A stretch of 64,000 nt of DNA from Haloactinomyces albus. Lineage in GTDB: Bacteria > Actinomycetota > Actinomycetes > Mycobacteriales > Pseudonocardiaceae. The stretch spans positions 1,116,001 to 1,180,000 of the forward strand of contig NZ_JAVDXW010000001.1 of assembly GCF_031458135.1 (NCBI RefSeq). Direction: 5' to 3'. This document shows positions 44,865 to 54,842 of the stretch, piece after piece; within the stretch, counting starts at the first letter, position 1, and each line of letters starts with the position of its first letter. A model generated the notes under the pieces. The model worked only from the letters and a program-made list of their open reading frames with translations. It had not been told where the DNA came from and ran no database searches. The position numbers were made by a program, and so were the translations under genes.

Positions 44865-46191
44865 CACGGCCGGCATGTCCTTCCTGCTCGGCACCGCACA
44901 GCGGTGCGTTTTCCTCGTTCGCACAGCGCACCAGGAGCGCGTTGATCCGGATGCGCCCGCGGTGGTCCTTGCCTCCCTCGGCACGCAACCGAAGTCCGGA
45001 GATCTCCGCTTCGGCGCCGGGCAACGGGACACGACCCAGCCGCTGCGCGAGCAGGCCACCGGCCGTTTCGACGTCGGAATCGTCGAACTCGACACCGAAC
45101 AGCGAACCGAAGTCCTCCACCGGCAACCGGGAGCTCACCCGCACCACGCCGTCCTCCAGCCGCTCGATCGGCCGGTACTCCTCACGGTCGGACTCGTCGG
45201 TGATCTCACCGACGATCTCCTCGATGATGTCCTCGATCGTGAGCAGACCCGCAGTTCCGCCGTACTCGTCCACCGCGACCGCCATGTGGCTGTGGGAGAG
45301 CTGCATCTCCCGGAGCAGCTCGTCGAGCCGCTTCGAGTCGGGCACGAAGCTCGCCGGACGCATGAGCTGGGCCACCCCCGGCCCGGCATCGTGGAGATTG
45401 CCGCGCTCCACCATCACCCCGGCCAGGTCCTTCAGAGTGACCACGCCGACGATGTCGTCCACGCTCTCGCCGATCACGGGAACGCGGGAAAAGCCCGAAC
45501 GCAAGGACAATGCGAGCGCCTGTCGCACCGACTTGGTGTGCTCGATCCAGATGACCTCGGTGCGCGGCACCATCACCTCACGGGCGGTGGTGTCCCCCAG
45601 CTCGAACACCGAGTGGATCATCTCGCGTTCGCCCGCCGCGACAACCCCGCGCTCACCGGCGAGATCCACCAGCTCGCGCAGCTCGACCTCCGAGGAGAAC
45701 GGACCCTCGCGAAAACCGCGACCCGGTGTGATCGCGTTACCGATGAGAATGAGCAACCGGGTCAACGGGTTGAGCAGCCGGGCGAGGACGCGCACCGGAG
45801 CGGCGATCACCAGCCCCAGACCGTACGGATGCTGGCGTCCGATCGTACGAGGTCCGACACCGACCAGTACGTAGGAGACCAGCAGCATGGTCACGATCGC
45901 GGACAGCACCGCCCATCCGGACGAGGCGGTCATGCCCAGCACGACGACGGTCACCAGCACGGTGGCGCTCAACTCGCACGCCAGGCGCAACAGCAGAAGC
46001 AGGTTGATGTACCGGGGCCGCTCGGTAAGTACCAGCGCGAACTGCTTGGCACCACCACGGCCCTCGCGAACGAGTTCGTCGACCCGCGCCCGGGATGCGG
46101 TTCCGATCGCCGCGTCCGCCGCGGCGAACACACCCGCTGCCACCACCAGCAGCACCGCCCATATCAGCGGCACGGTAATACCGGAGAACAC
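44860..46191 (-). CDS. CorC/HlyC-family transporter (DUF21-CBS)
   Basis: The 443-residue protein has an N-terminal DUF21 membrane domain (about 1-150), a CBS pair (about 195-330, with [15 protein letters not shown] and [10 protein letters not shown]), the conserved [23 protein letters not shown], and a CorC-HlyC domain at the end. Relatives export magnesium or cobalt. It sits between ybeY and the deaminase-like gene, as Rv2366c. A link to magnesium and ribosome biology is inferred from the neighbours. GTG start. Confidence 0.9.
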   Translation of the reverse strand: MFSGITVPLIWAVLLVVAAGVFAAADAAIGTASRARVDELVREGRGGAKQFALVLTERPRYINLLLLLRLACELSATVLVTVVVLGMTASSGWAVLSAIVTMLLVSYVLVGVGPRTIGRQHPYGLGLVIAAPVRVLARLLNPLTRLLILIGNAITPGRGFREGPFSSEVELRELVDLAGERGVVAAGEREMIHSVFELGDTTAREVMVPRTEVIWIEHTKSVRQALALSLRSGFSRVPVIGESVDDIVGVVTLKDLAGVMVERGNLHDAGPGVAQLMRPASFVPDSKRLDELLREMQLSHSHMAVAVDEYGGTAGLLTIEDIIEEIVGEITDESDREEYRPIERLEDGVVRVSSRLPVEDFGSLFGVEFDDSDVETAGGLLAQRLGRVPLPGAEAEISGLRLRAEGGKDHRGRIRINALLVRCANEENAPLCGAEQEGHAGRG

Positions 46192-46201
46192 CGTCGTCGC
46201 C

Positions 46202-46783
46202 CTAGTTCACACTGCCGTGGTCGGCCGCGGACTCGTCCGAGTCGTCCAACCCCACCGTGCCGAGCACGCGCGAGTCGGCGTCGCGCTGCTGAGCCACCCG
46301 ATCGGCATCGGCCTTGGCCTGTCGAAAATCGGCCAGGATCCGATTCTGCAACGAGAACATCTCGCGTTCTTCTTCGGGCTCCGCGTGGTCGTAGCCCAGC
46401 AGATGCAGAACCCCGTGCACCGTCAGCAGATACAGCTCGTCGGGCAGGCTGTGCCCGGCCTTGCGTGCCTGGTCCTTGGCGAACGCCGGGCACAGCACGA
46501 TGTCACCGAGCAGCGCGGCTCCGGAATCGCCGCCTGCGGAGTCATTGCCCGAGGAGGTGCGCTCCGAGTCGTACTCGTCCATCGGAAACGCCATCACGTC
46601 GGTGGGCCCCTCGAGGTCCATCCACCGCTCGTGCAGATCGGCCATCACGTCGAGTTCGACGAGCACGATCGACAACTCCGCGAGCTGGCTGACACCCATC
46701 CTGTCCAGCGCATACCGGGCCGCCGAAACGATCGCGGTTTCCTGCACCTCGACGGAGGACTCGTTGGCGATCTCGATACTCAT
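46202..46783 (-). CDS. ybeY: Endoribonuclease YbeY
   Basis: YbeY is a zinc enzyme needed for 16S rRNA 3' end maturation and ribosome quality control. The 193-residue protein has the motif H-x3-H-x5-H in [17 protein letters not shown]. Other features are DVMAFPMDE and [11 protein letters not shown]. An insert of about 18 residues ([17 protein letters not shown]) lies between these. C-terminal acidic tail of 35 residues. ATG overlaps the phoH stop by 4 nt. Confidence 0.94.
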   Translation of the reverse strand: MSIEIANESSVEVQETAIVSAARYALDRMGVSQLAELSIVLVELDVMADLHERWMDLEGPTDVMAFPMDEYDSERTSSGNDSAGGDSGAALLGDIVLCPAFAKDQARKAGHSLPDELYLLTVHGVLHLLGYDHAEPEEEREMFSLQNRILADFRQAKADADRVAQQRDADSRVLGTVGLDDSDESAADHGSVN

Positions 46784-47904
46784 GTGCGCCCCCGTCGCTG
46801 CCCGTGCCCGGCACGCTGACCATCGCGTTCTCCGCCACGCTCACCGCCACGCCTGCCGGAATCCTGTTCACCGCCGTTGTCCCCGCGCTCCTCCGAGGCC
46901 TGCCAACGGTCGTAGGCGTTGACGATGTCGGTCACCAGCCGGTGCCGGACCACGTCCTGACTGTCCAGCACGCTGAAGTGCACATCCTCGACACCATCGA
47001 GGATCTCCCGCACGACCTTGAGACCACTGCGCTGACCACCGGGCAGATCGATCTGGGTGACGTCGCCGGTCACCACGATCTGGGAACCGAAGCCCAGCCG
47101 GGTCAGAAACATCTTCATCTGCTCGGGCGTGGTGTTCTGCGCCTCGTCCAGAATGATGAACGCGTCGTTGAGCGTACGGCCACGCATGTACGCCAGCGGC
47201 GCGACCTCGATGGTGCCCGCCTGGGTCAGCCGGGGGACCGACTCGGGATCGATCATGTCGTGCAGGGCGTCGTAGAGCGGCCGCAGGTACGGATCGATCT
47301 TCTCGTACAACGTGCCCGGCAGGTAACCGAGCCGTTCACCGGCCTCCACGGCGGGGCGGATGAGAATGATCCGGTTGACCTGCTTGGCCTGCAGCGCCTG
47401 CACGGCCTTGGCCATGGCCAAGTAGGTCTTACCGGTACCTGCGGGTCCGATGCCGAAGACCACGGTGTGCTCGTCGATCGCATCGACATAGCGCTTCTGG
47501 TTGGCGGTTTTCGGACGGATGGTACGTCCACGCCGCGAGACGATGTCCAGGGTCAGAACATCGGCGGGCGACTCACCGTGCTCGGCGGAGAGCATCGCCA
47601 CGCTGCGACGTACGACATCCGGGCTCACCGGGTTACCCCGGGAGACGAGCGTGGTGAGTTCATCGAACACCCGTTCGGCGAAGGCGACGTCCGCGGAGGC
47701 GCCGGAGAGGGTCACCTCATTGCCACGGACGTGCACATCGGCGTCGATCGAATCCTCGATGACCCGGAGGTTCTCGTCCCGGGTTCCCAGCAACGCCAGG
47801 ATGGCGTTGTCGGGGACGGTCACCGTCGATTGTGCTTGTGCGGTCTGGGTCGGCTGCTGGTCTCCGGACTGGGCTGCGGCCCCACCCGCTGCGATTCCGG
47901 CCAC
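46780..47904 (-). CDS. phoH: PhoH-family ATPase
   Basis: The 374-residue protein has an N-terminal KH-like segment (about 45-90) and a PhoH ATPase/helicase domain with Walker A GPAGTGKT, Walker [10 protein letters not shown] and the [10 protein letters not shown] motif. A basic, Gly/Arg/Asp-rich tail (about 340-374) may bind RNA. Coupling to ybeY (4-nt overlap) is conserved among bacteria and suggests shared work in rRNA processing. The GTG start lacks a strong ribosome site. Confidence 0.92.
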   Translation of the reverse strand: MAGIAAGGAAAQSGDQQPTQTAQAQSTVTVPDNAILALLGTRDENLRVIEDSIDADVHVRGNEVTLSGASADVAFAERVFDELTTLVSRGNPVSPDVVRRSVAMLSAEHGESPADVLTLDIVSRRGRTIRPKTANQKRYVDAIDEHTVVFGIGPAGTGKTYLAMAKAVQALQAKQVNRIILIRPAVEAGERLGYLPGTLYEKIDPYLRPLYDALHDMIDPESVPRLTQAGTIEVAPLAYMRGRTLNDAFIILDEAQNTTPEQMKMFLTRLGFGSQIVVTGDVTQIDLPGGQRSGLKVVREILDGVEDVHFSVLDSQDVVRHRLVTDIVNAYDRWQASEERGDNGGEQDSGRRGGERGGERDGQRAGHGQRRGRT

Positions 47905-48045
47905 GTGCTTTCGGGCCTACTTCCTGCGCGTGCGCGCGAGTCGATTCTTCATTGTCGTCGCCACCGATGGTAGAGCAACCCGCAACGCTCTCGCCGGTTG
48001 CGCACAACCTCCACCGGGCCTGCACAGCAAGCCGGGTGGCCGTTT

Positions 48046-48417
48046 TTATTCCGGAACCGGCCCGTCCACGAGCCCACCGAGGGGACGGCCCCCCAGAAGA
48101 TGCAGGTGCACGTGGAAAATCGTCTGGCCGGCATCGGCGTTGGTGTTGAACAGCGTCCGGTAGCCGGACTCCGCCACACCGTCGCTCTCCGCGATCTCAC
48201 CCGCGAGCCGGAACAGTTCGGCCAACAAGGTCGGATCCTGGGCGGCCAGTTCCGTGGCGTTGCGGTAACGCACCTTCGGCGCGAGGAGCACGTGCGTGGG
48301 CGCTTGTGGATTGACGTCACGGATCGCGATCACGTGGTCGGTGTCGCGAACCACCTCCGCTGGAATCTCCCCGGCGATGATCCGCTGGAACAGGGACTCG
48401 GCATCGCTGTCGCTCAT
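48046..48417 (-). CDS. HIT-family nucleotide hydrolase (HinT-like)
   Basis: The 123-residue protein carries the HIT motif FHVHLHLLGG near the C-terminus and the N-terminal SLFQRIIAGEIPAEVV of HinT proteins, which split AMP-linked amines or act as nucleotide-binding dimers. It lies between phoH and rsmE on the same strand as in other actinobacteria. Confidence 0.9.
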   Translation of the reverse strand: MSDSDAESLFQRIIAGEIPAEVVRDTDHVIAIRDVNPQAPTHVLLAPKVRYRNATELAAQDPTLLAELFRLAGEIAESDGVAESGYRTLFNTNADAGQTIFHVHLHLLGGRPLGGLVDGPVPE

Positions 48418-48502
48418 GCCCGGCAGGTTATCCCAACACGCTCTCCGACTGCGCCACGAACGCGCAAGGAACGAAACCCCGCTGCACGCGCCCGCCCCGG
48501 GC

Positions 48503-49264
48503 TCACCGATGGTGACCGCTCCGGGACGACCACCTGTCCGTCAGCACTCCCAGCGCTCCGAGTGCCACCGCTGCGGCCGTGGAGGCCCGCAGCACCGACG
48601 GCCCGAGGCGGACCGGCTGCGCACCCGCTGCGCTCAGGGTGGCGAGCTCGTCGGCGCTCACTCCCCCTTCGGGACCGACGACGACCACGAGCTCGCCTTC
48701 CTCCGGAAGCTTCACCTCCGGCAGAGAGGCCTCCGCGGCCTCGTGCAACACCACGGCCGCATCCACCTGACGCACCAGCTCGGCCAACTCCCGAGTCCCG
48801 CGCGGCTCGTCGACCTCGGGAACCCACGGTCGCCGCGCCTGCTTCGCGGACTGCGCGGCGGCATTGCGCCAACGTCCCAACGCCTTGGCACCACGCGGGC
48901 CGTCATCCCACTTCGCCACGGAACGGCCTGCACGCCAGGGCGTCACCGCATCCACACCGGCTTCGGTCGCCAGCTCCACGGCCAGTTCCCCGCGCTCCCC
49001 CTTGATCAGAGCCTGCGCCAGACGCACCCGGAGGTTCGGAGCAGGCACATGCCATGTGTGCTCCACAGCGAGGCGCAGCATGTCCCGCCCGGTTTCCAGC
49101 ACTGCGCAGCGGGCGAAACCGCCGCGACCGTCGGAAAGCTGCAAGTGCTCACCGGCACGCAGTCTGCGCACGGTCGCGGCGTGCTTGCCCTCCGGGCCGT
49201 CGAGCGTGGTTTCGGTCCCGTCCGGCAACTCGGACACCGAGAACACCGGCAGCGATGATGACAC
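48503..49264 (-). CDS. rsmE: 16S rRNA (uracil(1498)-N3)-methyltransferase
   Basis: The 253-residue SPOUT methyltransferase has the PUA-like N-terminus (EGKHAATVRRLRAGEHLQLSDG) and the knot region LVVVVGPEGGVSADEL and VRLGPSVLRASTAAAVAL. GAGGGGG lies 5 nt before GTG 49264, so that start is preferred over 49282. It follows dnaJ on the same strand after 32 bp, the order dnaJ2-rsmE of M. tuberculosis. Confidence 0.92.
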   Translation of the reverse strand: MSSSLPVFSVSELPDGTETTLDGPEGKHAATVRRLRAGEHLQLSDGRGGFARCAVLETGRDMLRLAVEHTWHVPAPNLRVRLAQALIKGERGELAVELATEAGVDAVTPWRAGRSVAKWDDGPRGAKALGRWRNAAAQSAKQARRPWVPEVDEPRGTRELAELVRQVDAAVVLHEAAEASLPEVKLPEEGELVVVVGPEGGVSADELATLSAAGAQPVRLGPSVLRASTAAAVALGALGVLTDRWSSRSGHHR

Positions 49265-49296
49265 CGACGCCCCCTCACGCACCGTAGGAACAGACC

Positions 49297-50475
49297 TCAG
49301 CGGTGACCGAACGAGCGGAAACGCGAGAACAGGCCACTGCGGTGACCATTGCCGTTCGCGGTGACCGTCGGCTCGGGCTGTTCCTCACCACGCGCGGTCG
49401 CGAGTTGACGAAGCAGGTCACTCTGCTGCTCATCCAACTTCGTGGGAACCACCACATCGAGATGAACGTGCAGGTCACCGTGGCCGCTGACGCGTCCGTT
49501 CGACCGCAGCTTCGGCAGGCCCTGGCCGCTGAGCACATGCTCGGTCCCGGGCTGGGTGCCGGGCTCGACGATCAGTTCCTCGTGGCCGTCGAGAGTGTCG
49601 AGACCGACGGTGGTCCCCAGCGCCGCGGCCGTCATCGGCACCTCCACTGTGCAGTGCAGGTCGGCGCCGTCCCGGACAAACCGATCGTGCGTCTGCTCCT
49701 CGACCTCGACGAACAGGTCCCCCGGCGGGCCACCTCCGGGGCCGACCTCGCCTTCGCCTGCCAGCCGCACACGCATGCCGTCGCCGACACCCGCGGGAAT
49801 CTTGACCGTGATCGTGCGACGTGCCCGGACCCGGCCGTCACCACCGCACTGCTGGCACGGGTCGGTGATGACCTCACCGAAGCCGCGGCAGACCGGGCAG
49901 GGACGCGAGGTCATGACCTGACCCAGGAACGAACGCTGGACGGACTGGACCTCACCACGCCCGTCACAGGTGTCACACGTCGACGGGGCGCTGCCCGCGC
50001 GCGAGCCTCCGCCGTCGCAGGTGTCGCACATCACCGCCGTGTCCACGGTGATGTCGCGGTTGACGCCGCTGGCGCAGTCCTCGAGTGTGAGTTCCAGCCG
50101 CAGCAAGGCATCGGACCCCTGCTGGACCCGGCTGCGCGGGCCGCGGCCGCCGCCACCGGCGGCACCGCCCCCGCCACCGAAGAACGCGTCCATGATGTCG
50201 CCGAGGCCACCGAAGCCCGCGAACGGATCTCCGCCGCCTCCACCGGCGCCGCCGCTGCTGTCCAGCGGGTCACCACCGAGATCGACGACCTGACGCTTCT
50301 TCGGATCGGACAGCACCTCGTAGGCGTTGGTTACCTCCTGGAACCGCTGCTGGGCACCGTCCTCCTGGTTGACGTCGGGGTGTAGCTCCCTGGCGAGTTT
50401 GCGGTAAGCCCGCTTGATCTGCTCCGGCGTAGCATCCTTGGCCACCCCGAGGGTCCCGTAGTAGTCCCTGGCCAC
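49297..50475 (-). CDS. dnaJ: Chaperone DnaJ (DnaJ2 type)
   Basis: The 392-residue co-chaperone stimulates DnaK. It has a J domain with HPD at RELHPDVN (about residue 33-35), a Gly-rich linker with FGG runs, and all four zinc repeats: [27 protein letters not shown] and CQQCGGDGR. The C-terminal substrate domain follows. GTG 50475 lies about 10 nt after AGAGGAAG. It follows hrcA, typical of dnaJ2 in actinobacteria. Confidence 0.95.
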   Translation of the reverse strand: MARDYYGTLGVAKDATPEQIKRAYRKLARELHPDVNQEDGAQQRFQEVTNAYEVLSDPKKRQVVDLGGDPLDSSGGAGGGGGDPFAGFGGLGDIMDAFFGGGGGAAGGGGRGPRSRVQQGSDALLRLELTLEDCASGVNRDITVDTAVMCDTCDGGGSRAGSAPSTCDTCDGRGEVQSVQRSFLGQVMTSRPCPVCRGFGEVITDPCQQCGGDGRVRARRTITVKIPAGVGDGMRVRLAGEGEVGPGGGPPGDLFVEVEEQTHDRFVRDGADLHCTVEVPMTAAALGTTVGLDTLDGHEELIVEPGTQPGTEHVLSGQGLPKLRSNGRVSGHGDLHVHLDVVVPTKLDEQQSDLLRQLATARGEEQPEPTVTANGNGHRSGLFSRFRSFGHR

Positions 50476-50558
50476 CTTGTGCGTTCTTCCTCTGCTCGTT
50501 CGACAGGTACCGGAGACTTCCGGTCCGATCGGTGGTTGTCCGACCCATCGGGTCGCCG

Positions 50559-51581
50559 TCACCGGCCGGCCAGAATCTCTCCCACGTAGGCGGCAACGGC
50601 ACGAACCGCTGCCATCGTTCCCGGATAGTCCATCCGGGTGGGGCCGACCACACCCAAGCCCCCCAGCACCATCCCATGCGTGCCGTAGCCGGTGGACACC
50701 ACCGAGGTCGTCTGCATTTCCTCGGCCTCGTTCTCCATCCCGATGTGCACCGTGATGGTGTCGGAGTCACGGGCGGCCGCCAGCAGTTTCAGCACCACCA
50801 CCTGCTCCTCGAGCGCCTCGAGAACCTGCCGCAGCGATCCGGGGAAGTCGGCGACGTTGCGGGTCAGGTTGGGGGTGCCACCGAGCACCATCCGTTCTTC
50901 GGGTTGTTCCACCAGGGTCTCGATGAGCACGCTGCAGACTCTGGTCATGGTGTCGCGCAACTCCGGGGGCGCCTGCTCGGGAAGTTCGGCAACCGATGCC
51001 GAGGCATCGGCCAGCCGCTTCTCGGCCATGGCGGAGTTGAGCACGGTGCGGAGCCGGGACACATCCTCTTCGCTGGTCACGTCCCCGAGGTCGACCATAC
51101 GCTGATCAACGCGCCCCGTATCGGTAATCAGGACCAGCATCAACCGCGCAGGGGTGATGGTGACCACCTCGACGTGGCGCACCGTGGAGTGCGCCAGGGT
51201 CGGGTACTGGACGACCGCGACCTGCTGGGTCAACTGGGCGAGCAGGCGCACGCTCCGGCGCATCACGTCGTCGAGATCCAGAGCACCTTCGAGGAACGCC
51301 TGGATCGCCCGGCGTTCCGCCGGGGTCAGCGGCTTGATCTCGTGCAGCCGGTCGACGAACAACCGATATCCCTGGTCGGTGGGGATCCGGCCCGCGCTGG
51401 TGTGGGGCTGGACGATGAGCCCCTCCTCTTCGAGGACCGCCATGTCGTTGCGCACCGTAGCACTGGACACACCGAGATTGTGCTGCTCGACGAGCGTCTT
51501 GGAACCGACCGGTTCGTGTGTGGACACGTAGTCGGCAACGATCGCACGCAGCACCTCGAAGCGGCGTTCGTCCGCGTTCAC
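50559..51581 (-). CDS. hrcA: Heat-inducible transcription repressor HrcA
   Basis: HrcA binds CIRCE elements before groE-type genes. The 340-residue protein has the N-terminal winged helix ([61 protein letters not shown]) and the GAF-like and inserted domains. GTG 51581 has GGAGGAGG 7 nt upstream, much better than the frame-open ATG at 51776, whose extra part is repeat sequence. No CIRCE element was found in its own upstream region. Confidence 0.94.
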   Translation of the reverse strand: MNADERRFEVLRAIVADYVSTHEPVGSKTLVEQHNLGVSSATVRNDMAVLEEEGLIVQPHTSAGRIPTDQGYRLFVDRLHEIKPLTPAERRAIQAFLEGALDLDDVMRRSVRLLAQLTQQVAVVQYPTLAHSTVRHVEVVTITPARLMLVLITDTGRVDQRMVDLGDVTSEEDVSRLRTVLNSAMAEKRLADASASVAELPEQAPPELRDTMTRVCSVLIETLVEQPEERMVLGGTPNLTRNVADFPGSLRQVLEALEEQVVVLKLLAAARDSDTITVHIGMENEAEEMQTTSVVSTGYGTHGMVLGGLGVVGPTRMDYPGTMAAVRAVAAYVGEILAGR

Positions 51582-51622
51582 CGCGTCACCTCCTCCTCGG
51601 TGCGTCCGCCCGCATGAGCGCC

Positions 51623-51743
51623 TGCCCGCAGGAACACTTGCCCGCAGGAACACCTGCCGGGAGACAGCCACTCGGGCGCCTGTCCGGCAGATGCCCACTC
51701 GGGCGCCTGCCTGCGTGGGCGCTTGCCTGCGTGGGCGCTTGCC
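51623..51743. repeat. Tandem 16-bp repeats upstream of hrcA
   Basis: Two exact-to-near copies of a 16-bp unit (TGCCCGCAGGAACACT) occupy 51623-51654, and two exact copies of another 16-bp unit (TGCCTGCGTGGGCGCT) occupy 51708-51739. Between them, CCACTCGGGCGCCTG occurs twice about 26 bp apart. All start with TGCC. Origin by slippage is likely; a binding-site array is possible. Confidence 0.65.
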
Positions 51744-51945
51744 ACCACGGCCGGACAGGATACCTGCTCCGCCCATCCAGTTTACGGTCTTGCTGCAGCG
51801 AACCCGAGGAGATCGCAGTACGGTTCACGCCCGGGCCGGTGCACTCCGGGGAAGCGATAGCCTCGGCGCAGCGCGCCGGACTCGGCACCAGGACGGCAAC
51901 AACGGCGACAAACGAGGCCGCACCGACCCGGAGGTATCGCCGACC

Positions 51946-52272
51946 GTGATCTTCAAGGACGTCCGCGAAGGTCGGCCCTACCCCGACCACAACCTGTCCA
52001 CCAAGGACTGGTCTCGGATCCCGCCCCGACAGGTGCGGCTGGAACAGCTCGTCACCACGACCACGGTGCTCAAGCTTGATCGCCTGCTCAGTTCGGATTC
52101 GACCTTCTTCGGCGACTTGTTCCCCCATGCCGTGCAGTGGCACGGGGAGCTCTACCTCGAGGACGGCCTGCATCGTGCGCTGCGCGCCGCCCTGCACCAG
52201 CGCAGCGTTCTGCACGCCCGCGTTCTCGAACTCGACGCCGTACTCCGAAAGGCACCTTCTACGTTTTCGTAG
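51946..52272 (+). CDS. Conserved actinobacterial protein (Rv2375-like)
   Basis: The 108-residue protein matches the small family found divergent from hrcA in actinobacteria (Rv2375), sometimes labelled VapB-like without clear proof. Recognisable are GRPYPDHNLSTKDWSRIPPRQVRLEQLVTT, then DSTFFGDLFPHAVQW and ELYLEDGLHRALRAALHQRSVLHARVLEL, resembling a ParB-like N-terminal fold. GTG 51946 has GGAGG about 12 nt upstream; the frame is open farther but that part lies in the repeat region. Confidence 0.8.
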   Translation: MIFKDVREGRPYPDHNLSTKDWSRIPPRQVRLEQLVTTTTVLKLDRLLSSDSTFFGDLFPHAVQWHGELYLEDGLHRALRAALHQRSVLHARVLELDAVLRKAPSTFS

Positions 52273-52284
52273 CACTTTCTCCCC

Positions 52285-52661
52285 ATGAGTGAGGTGCCCG
52301 TGCGCGTGCTCAACCAAGAGACCTCGACCGTCCTCGGCAGAGTGAAGCAGGGCGAGGAAATCGACATCACGGAACGCGGCGTCGTCATCGGCCGGATCGT
52401 GCCCGCGGCGCCGGACCGCTTCGGCGCTCTCATCTCCGCGGGCAAGCTGCATCCGGCCACCGTAGGCGGGCGGATCCCCGTGCCGTCCGGGCCACCGCCG
52501 CCGCATACTCCTCGACCACACTCCGCTCTCCCGACGCGATCCACGTTGCTACGGCGCAGGCGGTCTTCGGTGCCGAGCCGACCGCATTCGTCACCTATGA
52601 CCGCAAGCTTCTCGACGCCGCCACCGAGATCGGCCTTCCGGCCGCTTCCCCCGGAATGTGA
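52285..52661 (+). pseudogene. Decayed antitoxin-PIN toxin pair
   Basis: ATG 52285 opens a Phd/YefM-like antitoxin (SEVPVRVLNQETSTVLGRVKQGEEIDITERG) of about 65 residues. Its frame then runs into sequence that is a PIN-toxin C-terminus in another frame: VRATAAAYSSTTLRSPDAIHVATAQ ... TYDRKLLDAATEIGLP, ending at 52661. About 80 N-terminal toxin residues are missing, so a deletion near 52475-52490 has fused the two genes. An intact pair follows directly. Confidence 0.7.
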
Positions 52662-52686
52662 GAAGCCACTCCACGTCGAGCACTTC

Positions 52687-52716
52687 GGTACCAATACTGG
52701 CCCCACTACCGGTACC
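52687..52716. promoter_or_regulatory. Candidate autoregulatory operator of the vapBC pair
   Basis: GGTACC occurs at 52687-52692 and 52711-52716, 18 bp apart, with CCAATACTGG between, directly before the antitoxin ATG at 52725. Toxin-antitoxin promoters often carry such palindromic sites. Confidence 0.4.
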
Positions 52717-52724
52717 ATGGCCTC

Positions 52725-53000
52725 ATGGCTCTCAATCTCCGCCTGCGCGAGGAAGCCGAAGAGGCCCTCCGCGCCGAGGCCGAGCGCTCGGGGCGCTCTC
52801 AGCAGGAACTGCTCCGGGAGGCCGTCGATCGCTACCTGGATCTCACGCCTGCCGAAGGACCGAAACACGAGTGGGACCACCTGATCACCTCGGGCAAGGT
52901 TCTTCCCCCCAGAGGCCAGTACCGCAAAGTGATTCCGACCAAGACCCTTCCCGAAGGGCAACGGAGCATCGATCTGCTCGACCGTGAAGACCGCTTCTGA
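52725..53000 (+). CDS. vapB: VapB-type antitoxin
   Basis: The 91-residue protein begins with MALNLRLREEAEEALRAEAERSGRSQQELLREAVDRYLDL, the ribbon-helix-helix fold of antitoxins, and then a flexible tail ending GQRSIDLLDREDRF, which should wrap the toxin. It overlaps the toxin by one base (TGATG), the usual coupling. It should neutralise the PIN toxin and repress its own promoter. Confidence 0.85.
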   Translation: MALNLRLREEAEEALRAEAERSGRSQQELLREAVDRYLDLTPAEGPKHEWDHLITSGKVLPPRGQYRKVIPTKTLPEGQRSIDLLDREDRF

Positions 53001-53407
53001 TGCGCGTCTATCTCGACAGCAGCGCTCTGATCAAGCGCGCCGTACTCGAAGCGGAATCGGAGCCGCTGGCCGAGGAGATCGACCGCCTGTACCACGCCGA
53101 AGCGATGCTCGTATCCACATCTCTGGCCTGGACGGAGGTTGCTCGGGTACTGCGAACACGAACGAGCGTTTCCTACCGGGAGATCGCCGACGAACTACGC
53201 ACAGCGATGTCGGGGATAGCCGAGCATCCTCTGGACGCCGAGATCATGAACCTTTCGCGCCGAGTCGAGCCCGCGCGGCTTCGGCCCCTCGATGCGATAC
53301 ATCTCGCTGCCGCCATCGCCCTGGACGTGGACCTGATGATCACGTATGACGCGCGGTTGGCCGAAGCATCGACGGTCAACGGCATTCCGGTGAGCTCACC
53401 GGGCTGA
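53000..53407 (+). CDS. vapC: VapC-type PIN ribonuclease toxin
   Basis: The 135-residue PIN-domain protein keeps all four acidic residues of the active site: D6 (YLDSSAL), E46 (AWTEVAR), D98 (RPLDAIHLA) and D117 (ITYDARL). It is expected to cleave tRNA or rRNA when free of VapB. The target cannot be read. The gene ends 3 nt before the convergent hemW stop. Confidence 0.9.
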   Translation: MRVYLDSSALIKRAVLEAESEPLAEEIDRLYHAEAMLVSTSLAWTEVARVLRTRTSVSYREIADELRTAMSGIAEHPLDAEIMNLSRRVEPARLRPLDAIHLAAAIALDVDLMITYDARLAEASTVNGIPVSSPG

Positions 53408-53410
53408 GAC

Positions 53411-54640
53411 TCAGCCCAGCAGGCGTCGAACGACACCGTCGGCCAGCAGCCTGCCCCGGTCGGTGAGCACGCAGCGCCCGCGCTCCAGCGCTTCGCCGTG
53501 CAGCAAACCATCGGCCACCGCCTGCTTCGCCGCGAGATGCCCGGGATCGTCGAGGACATCGACGGGCAGCCCGGTCGCCAGGCGCAGCTCCAGCATGATC
53601 CGTTCGATCCGCTGGTCCTCGGTGTCGAGAACTTCCCGGGCGGCCGCCGGTGATCGCCCCGCACCCAGCACCGCCGAATAGCGCGCGGGATGCTTGACAT
53701 TCCACCAGCGCACCCCACCGATGTGGCTGTGCGCTCCCGGACCGGCGCCCCACCAGTCACCGCCCTGCCAGTAGCCGATGTTGTGCAGGCAACGGGCCGA
53801 GTCGCCCGCGGCCCAGTTCGACACCTCGTACCAGCCCATCCCGGCCCCGCTCAGAACCGAATCGATGAGCTCGTAGCGATCGGCCAGCACGTCCTCGTCC
53901 GGCATCGGCAACTCACCGCGGCGGACCTTGCGGGCCATGGCGGTGCCGTCCTCCACGATCAGCGAGTACGCCGACACGTGGTCCACACCCGCCTCGAGCA
54001 CGGCATTCAACGACTCCCGCAGGTCCTCGGTGCGCTCACCGGGAGTTCCGTAGATCAGATCGAGGCTGACGTGCTCGAACCCGGCTGCCCCGGCCTCTTT
54101 CGCCGCCTCCACGGCGCGCCCCGGAGTGTGCCTGCGCTCCAGCACACGCAGCACGTGCTCGGCGCTCGACTGCATGCCCAGCGACACCCGGGTATAGCCT
54201 GCCCGCCGCAGCCCGTGGAAGAACTCCGGGGAGGTGGATTCGGGGTTCGACTCGGTGGTGACCTCGGCCTCGTCGTGCAGGCCGAACGAGGACCGCACCG
54301 CGTCGAGCACCTCGCCCAGCCCCTCGGCACCGAGCAGCGACGGCGTGCCGCCGCCGACGAACACCGTGCCCGCGGGCGGCACCGGCCCACCACCGGCGGC
54401 AAGGACCTCGGCGCCGAGAGCGAGTTCGGCTCGGAGACCATCCAGCCAGCTCCGGAAGCCGCTGTTGGAGTCCAGCTCGTCGGCGGTGTAGGTGTTGAAG
54501 TCACAGTAGCCGCAGCGCGTGGCGCAGAACGGCACGTGCACGTACACGCCGAACGGTCGCTGCCCCAGCGTCGCCAGTGCGCTCGCGGGCAGCGCCCCGT
54601 CCGACGGGGCGGTTTCACCGGTAGGCGGTTGTGCGGTCAC
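53411..54640 (-). CDS. hemW: Heme chaperone HemW (radical SAM)
   Basis: The 409-residue protein has the radical SAM cluster C39-x3-C43-x2-C46 (PFCATRCGYCDFN), GGGTPSLL, and the ESNPES and SLGMQS motifs, followed by the HemN C-terminal domain. Proteins with this short cysteine pattern are heme carriers (HemW) rather than coproporphyrinogen oxidases (HemN). GTG 54640 is the likely start. It is Rv2388c-like in position, between hrcA and the sulfate operon, and divergent from the latter. Confidence 0.9.
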   Translation of the reverse strand: MTAQPPTGETAPSDGALPASALATLGQRPFGVYVHVPFCATRCGYCDFNTYTADELDSNSGFRSWLDGLRAELALGAEVLAAGGGPVPPAGTVFVGGGTPSLLGAEGLGEVLDAVRSSFGLHDEAEVTTESNPESTSPEFFHGLRRAGYTRVSLGMQSSAEHVLRVLERRHTPGRAVEAAKEAGAAGFEHVSLDLIYGTPGERTEDLRESLNAVLEAGVDHVSAYSLIVEDGTAMARKVRRGELPMPDEDVLADRYELIDSVLSGAGMGWYEVSNWAAGDSARCLHNIGYWQGGDWWGAGPGAHSHIGGVRWWNVKHPARYSAVLGAGRSPAAAREVLDTEDQRIERIMLELRLATGLPVDVLDDPGHLAAKQAVADGLLHGEALERGRCVLTDRGRLLADGVVRRLLG

Positions 54641-54721
54641 ACTCCCAGTGTCCCACTGCCTGCTGTCCCAACATGCGGATGGCGTTGGACCAGCGGGCGA
54701 GCACATGGCACTGTGGCAACC

Positions 54722-54811
54722 ATGGACGCGACCACGACGCTGCTGCTGGTCGCCCGTCGTTATGTCGATCTACGACGGGTGTCGAGCGCGCTCTGCCGGA
54801 GCATGGGCTAG
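54722..54811 (+). CDS. 29-residue Cys leader peptide of the sulfate operon
   Basis: The peptide MDATTTLLLVARRYVDLRRV continues SSALCRSMG. The L-V-x-R-x-x-V-D-L-x-R-x-x-S-A-x-C pattern matches putative leader peptides found before sulfur and cysteine genes in actinobacteria. C25 lies near the end. It is 127 bp before sir, with a hairpin at 54843-54863 between. By analogy, slow decoding of the Cys codon when cysteine is low would change downstream structure and turn on the operon. There is no strong ribosome site. Confidence 0.7.
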   Translation: MDATTTLLLVARRYVDLRRVSSALCRSMG

Positions 54812-54842
54812 TTCCCGCCGCCGCGTTCCTTACTGCTGTCCA

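Noticed and set aside
49297-51600. CIRCE or HAIR elements around hrcA and dnaJ
   Set aside because: No TTAGCACTC-N9-GAGTGCTAA or CTTGAGT-N7-ACTCAAG pattern could be found.
51518-51949. Plus-strand frame through the 16-bp repeats
   Set aside because: Its residues are simply the translated repeats, and it overlaps the hrcA start.
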